Positions 6,449-8,909 of a stretch of 8,909 nt of DNA are shown here, one piece after another. The stretch covers positions 1-8,909 of the forward strand of contig CAZLWE010000093.1 of assembly GCA_964562985.1 (NCBI GenBank), read 5' to 3'. A program made the position numbers and the translations under genes. Every line of letters begins with the position of its first letter. Positions within the stretch are counted from its first letter, which is position 1. The stretch is from SHLQ01 sp964562985 (GTDB lineage Bacteria > Actinomycetota > Acidimicrobiia > Acidimicrobiales > SHLQ01). Below the pieces are notes generated by a model. That model had not been told where the DNA came from. It saw nothing but the letters and a program-made list of their open reading frames with translations, and ran no database searches.

Positions 6449-7087
6449 ACAGCGGGCACGAACGAATTACTCGACCTTCTCCAGATGCTGGTCGGCGATC
6501 TCGTCTCGTACCAAGACGTCCGCTACGCCGGACGGTTTCTCGATGGGGTTGAGAAAGCCGTCGAGGCCGAACGCCTGGCCAGCGGCACCGTGGGTCCACT
6601 GACCGACGCCGTGGCGCGAAACCTTCACCGGCTTATGGCCTAAAAGGACGAATACGAGGTCGCTCGCCTGATGCTCTTGCCCGAAGCTCGAGCAGCGGCA
6701 GAAGAAGTTGGCGCACCCGACGCGGCGACCACGTGGATGTTGCACCCGCCGATGCTCAAGACCCTCGGCCTGTCATCGAAGATCGGCTTCCCGGCAAAGA
6801 CCTCTACCCAGTTGTTCAAGACCCTTGCCAAGGGCAAGCGGTTCCGCGGAACCCGACTCGATCCGTTCGGTCCTAGCGAAATGCGTTCCCTCGAGCGAGC
6901 GCTACCCGGCGAGTACCTCGAAGCCATGAACCAGGTCTATGGGCGGCTGAGCGCTGAGCGACTCGACGACGCGGTCGCGATAGCGGAACTGCCGGATCTC
7001 GTCCGTGGCTATGAAGACCTCAAGATCCGCAGGGCTGGCGAGTACCGCGACAAAATGCGCGCCGTCCTCGCTAGCTATGGCCGCTAA
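6449..7087 (+). pseudogene. C-terminal remnant of indolepyruvate ferredoxin oxidoreductase, interrupted by a stop
   Basis: A single reading frame from just after the helicase stop to TAA 7085-7087 reads as the last ~210 residues of an indolepyruvate/2-oxoacid:ferredoxin oxidoreductase, a thiamine-diphosphate iron-sulfur enzyme that oxidises aryl pyruvates and whose fused form has more than 1,100 residues. Recognisable family strings are LVSYQDVRYAGRF, LTDAVARNLHRLMA, KDEYEVARL, RGTRLDPFG and the PDLVRGYEDLK region near the end. The codon at 6641-6643 is TAA exactly where the family has tyrosine in MAYKDEYEVARL; TAC to TAA is a one-base change. Both sides stay in the same frame, 64 codons before and 147 after. 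No plausible start with a ribosome binding site precedes the first part, and the thiamine, ferredoxin and gamma-type domains are absent. A 138-residue open frame from ATG 6671 could still be translated, but has no clear ribosome binding site. The family call rests on remembered motifs. Confidence 0.8.
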
Positions 7088-7917
7088 ACCGTTCCAGCAA
7101 CGCCGAGCAGACGTCCCCGGGTAACCGACTTAATGCCGCTGCGCAGACTGACAAGCGCAATCACCCAGGCAATTCCACCGATCGCAAACGGTAGCCACGA
7201 GGCTCCGAGCAAGGTACCGGTGGCCTGGCTGTAGGCGATCATGATTAACGGCAGCGAGATAAGCCCCGATGCCTGCTGGGCAGCAGCCGTCGACTGCACC
7301 CGGGCCGACAGACGAAGCACGAGGCTGAGACACAGTGCGAGGAACGGTGGGAGCACCCACAGGATCATTACCCACCAACTCATCGTCGGGAAGAACCAGC
7401 CACCGACCTCCGGGCCGACGAGGATATTCACGATGAGCGAATAGAGAGTGAAGCCGACCACGACGGTGAGGTAGCCGGGTACGAGGCTGGCGATGAGCTT
7501 GCCGATGTAGATCTCTTGGACACCTGCGGGTGAGTTCGCAAGAAACTCGCCGGTGCCTCGTTCACGTTCGCCGACGATCGTCGCTGCTGCGACGGCGGTC
7601 GAGATCGTGAGCGGCACGATCACCGCGATCGGAGCCATCAAGAACACCGCGATAGTGAATCCGGTTCGACCTTCCGGGCTCGAGCCCTGCACTTCGGCCT
7701 GAGCGGCTGCGGGGAGCACGTCGAGGGTCTCGGAGACACTCGCCACCAACTCAACATTTCCCAGCACGGTAATGGCGCTGAGCAAGATCCCTGGAATAAG
7801 GACGAAGAACAGAAACCCAAGAAAGGCCATCGGAATCCAGAAGTCTTTGGATTGGGCGAGCTTCTTCAGGTCGGTGCGAGCAACGGTCATCGTTCGCTGC
7901 CAGTTGAGGTTGAACAT
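7084..7917 (-). CDS. ABC-2 type transporter permease
   Basis: The membrane half of an ABC exporter; the substrate is unknown. It has 277 residues with about six hydrophobic segments (roughly 29-52, 88-114, 138-166, 179-202, 216-232 and 238-258). The hallmark GERERGTGEFLANSP (116-130) between segments 2 and 3 matches the conserved 'GE.E.GT.E.L..SP' loop of ABC-2/NatB-like permeases. It begins with ATG 7915-7917 behind a strong Shine-Dalgarno sequence. It lies 17 bases downstream of the ATPase gene's stop, so the pair is an operon and one transporter. NatA/NatB-type sodium or drug export is possible but cannot be shown. Its TAG stop (7084-7086 on the - strand) overlaps the TAA stop of the convergent oxidoreductase remnant. 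Confidence 0.9.
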   Translation of the reverse strand: MFNLNWQRTMTVARTDLKKLAQSKDFWIPMAFLGFLFFVLIPGILLSAITVLGNVELVASVSETLDVLPAAAQAEVQGSSPEGRTGFTIAVFLMAPIAVIVPLTISTAVAAATIVGERERGTGEFLANSPAGVQEIYIGKLIASLVPGYLTVVVGFTLYSLIVNILVGPEVGGWFFPTMSWWVMILWVLPPFLALCLSLVLRLSARVQSTAAAQQASGLISLPLIMIAYSQATGTLLGASWLPFAIGGIAWVIALVSLRSGIKSVTRGRLLGVAGTV

Positions 7918-7924
7918 GTCGTAT

Positions 7925-7929
7925 CTCCT
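7925..7929 (-). promoter_or_regulatory. Strong Shine-Dalgarno site of the ABC permease
   Basis: On the - strand AGGAG sits within GCAGAGGAGATACGAC, 7 bases before the ATG. It fills the short gap after the ATPase stop and confirms the permease start. It contrasts with the missing ribosome binding sites at uppS, recO and the lipoprotein gene. Confidence 0.7.
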
Positions 7930-7934
7930 CTGCC

Positions 7935-8909
7935 CTATGCGGCTTTGAGCCTGGTATTGGCGGACTCGTCGGTTCGGGTTGGACGGCCACTGCCACCGCC
8001 TGGTGGGGCGAGTTCACCTTCGGTCGATCCATGTTCACGACGGATCGCGAAGTACAGCTCTTCAAGCGACGGCCGCACCGGGACCACACTCGAGATCGGC
8101 ACTTTGCGCTTGGCCAGCTCCGCGACGATCGACGGGATCGAGTCTTCGGTGTGCAGGTCGACCACGATGGCGTCGCCCGCCTCTTCGATTGCCAGAACCT
8201 CGCCGTGGCCCTGCAGAGCGACTTTGAGGCCTTCAGGGATCGTGGAGGTGATCTTCACCTGCGGGGTCGGCCAGAACTCGGCCATGAGGTCTGCGGGGCG
8301 ACCCGAACGCAGGTCGGTACCTGACTGCATGACCACGATCTCATCGGCGAGGCCTTCGGCTTCGAGGAGTAAGTGGGTACACATCAACACGGTTCGCCCC
8401 GTGCCGGCCATGCCGCGGATTAGTTCGAGCACGGCGAGGGCGGACTCGGGGTCGAGGCCCGATGTCGGCTCGTCGAGAAGAAGAAGGTCGGGATCGTGAA
8501 GCACCGCTCGCGCAAGCGCAAGACGGGTCTTCATGCCAGTCGAGTAGCCACCGACCCGATGGTCGAGGAAGGTATCGATCGCGAATGTCCCTGCGGCATC
8601 TCGAATTCGTTTGTCGGTGTTGTCGCTCTTGGCGAGACCGTACAGTTCGGCGGAGTAGCGCAGGTTGTCCCAGCCGGTTAGCCGGTCATAGAGCGAAGGT
8701 TTGGCCGACACCACGCCGCAGCGTCGTCGAACCTCTTCCCCATCGGGACCGGCGGGGTCGAGCCCAAAGACTCGAGATGTTCCCTCGTGGGGGGCGAGTG
8801 CGCCGGTGATCATTCGAATGGCGGTCGTCTTTCCCGCGCCGTTGGGGCCGAGTAGAACGATGATCGTTCCCTCCTGGATCCTTAGATCCAGCTGGTTGAG
8901 GGCGGTGAC
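7935..8909 (-). CDS. ABC transporter ATP-binding protein (N-terminus outside the window)
   Basis: The energy-providing subunit of the exporter whose permease follows. 324 residues are visible; the frame stays open to the window edge, and only the first part of the nucleotide-binding domain is missing. Numbering from the first visible residue: Walker A GPNGAGKTT (21-29), Q-loop region CGVVSAKPSLYDRLTG (64-79) without the usual glutamine, signature YSTGMKTR (122-129), Walker B LLLLDEP (142-148), D-loop SGLD, and switch His179 in CTHLL. After the core comes a roughly 80-residue C-terminal domain common in drug/NatA-type exporters, ending in LEELYFAI. A Gly/Pro-rich, probably disordered tail (about 300-324) follows. 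An internal ATG at 8813 lies after Walker A and cannot be the start. Confidence 0.95.
   Translation of the reverse strand, partial: VTALNQLDLRIQEGTIIVLLGPNGAGKTTAIRMITGALAPHEGTSRVFGLDPAGPDGEEVRRRCGVVSAKPSLYDRLTGWDNLRYSAELYGLAKSDNTDKRIRDAAGTFAIDTFLDHRVGGYSTGMKTRLALARAVLHDPDLLLLDEPTSGLDPESALAVLELIRGMAGTGRTVLMCTHLLLEAEGLADEIVVMQSGTDLRSGRPADLMAEFWPTPQVKITSTIPEGLKVALQGHGEVLAIEEAGDAIVVDLHTEDSIPSIVAELAKRKVPISSVVPVRPSLEELYFAIRREHGSTEGELAPPGGGSGRPTRTDESANTRLKAA

Noticed and set aside
6467..6927. Minus-strand frames opposite the oxidoreductase remnant, considered as the real gene
   Set aside because: The + frame gives recognisable family strings on both sides of the stop; the - frames give none.
7852..8499. 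A 215-codon + strand frame opposite the ABC genes
   Set aside because: It is a Ser/Arg-rich shadow across two real genes and their gap.
8693..8720. Missing Q-loop glutamine in the ABC ATPase as a sign of inactivity
   Set aside because: Exporters of the ABC-2 (NatA-like) group often lack this glutamine, and every other ATPase motif is intact.
8874..8891. CTGGATC/GATCCAG inverted repeat in the ABC ATPase gene
   Set aside because: A 7-bp stem is expected several times by chance in a window this size, and it lies in coding sequence upstream of Walker A.
1..8909. A new defence, mobile or biosynthetic system
   Set aside because: No repeats array, transposase, integrase, nuclease-toxin pair or reverse transcriptase is visible; the genes are housekeeping plus a transporter, a hydrolase and a pseudogene.

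Overview
The window is high-GC bacterial DNA with strong G/C preference at third codon positions. The genes point to Actinomycetota. UppS, recO and a single-chain glycyl-tRNA synthetase lie close together on one strand, as they also do in mycobacteria. A lipoprotein with a Thr/Ser/Pro-rich linker and several start codons that look leaderless fit the same phylum. The Acidimicrobiia are my best guess for the class, but this is an inference from overall feel and not from a marker.

Layout from left to right. The C-terminal end of an unrecognised + strand gene (2-106) is followed by a hairpin. Glycyl-tRNA synthetase (glyS) is on the - strand at 246-1586. Divergent from it is a + strand lipoprotein with an alpha/beta-hydrolase domain (1794-2993). 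That gene runs head-on into recO (- strand, 2996-3721), with 2 bp between the stop codons. Upstream of recO on the same strand is uppS, the cis-prenyltransferase that makes the lipid carrier for the cell wall. Divergent from uppS is a DinG/XPD-type iron-sulfur helicase (4542-6443). Immediately after the helicase stop lies a 5'-truncated remnant of an indolepyruvate ferredoxin oxidoreductase gene (about 6449-7087). It carries an in-frame TAA where the family has a conserved tyrosine. Its stop codon overlaps that of an ABC-2 permease on the - strand (7084-7917). The permease is preceded in its operon by its ATPase (7935 to beyond the window edge).

Most of this is core housekeeping: translation, cell-wall lipid carrier, recombination repair, a repair helicase and an exporter. 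I see no CRISPR array, transposase, phage gene, tRNA, rRNA or defence cassette, and no new multi-gene system. The points most worth a second look are the decaying oxidoreductase fragment, an 11-bp perfect hairpin inside the hydrolase gene, and -10-like TANNNT boxes 6-8 nt before four start codons that lack a convincing Shine-Dalgarno sequence. By contrast, glyS and the ABC permease have clear ribosome binding sites. There is no gene-free stretch longer than about 210 bp.
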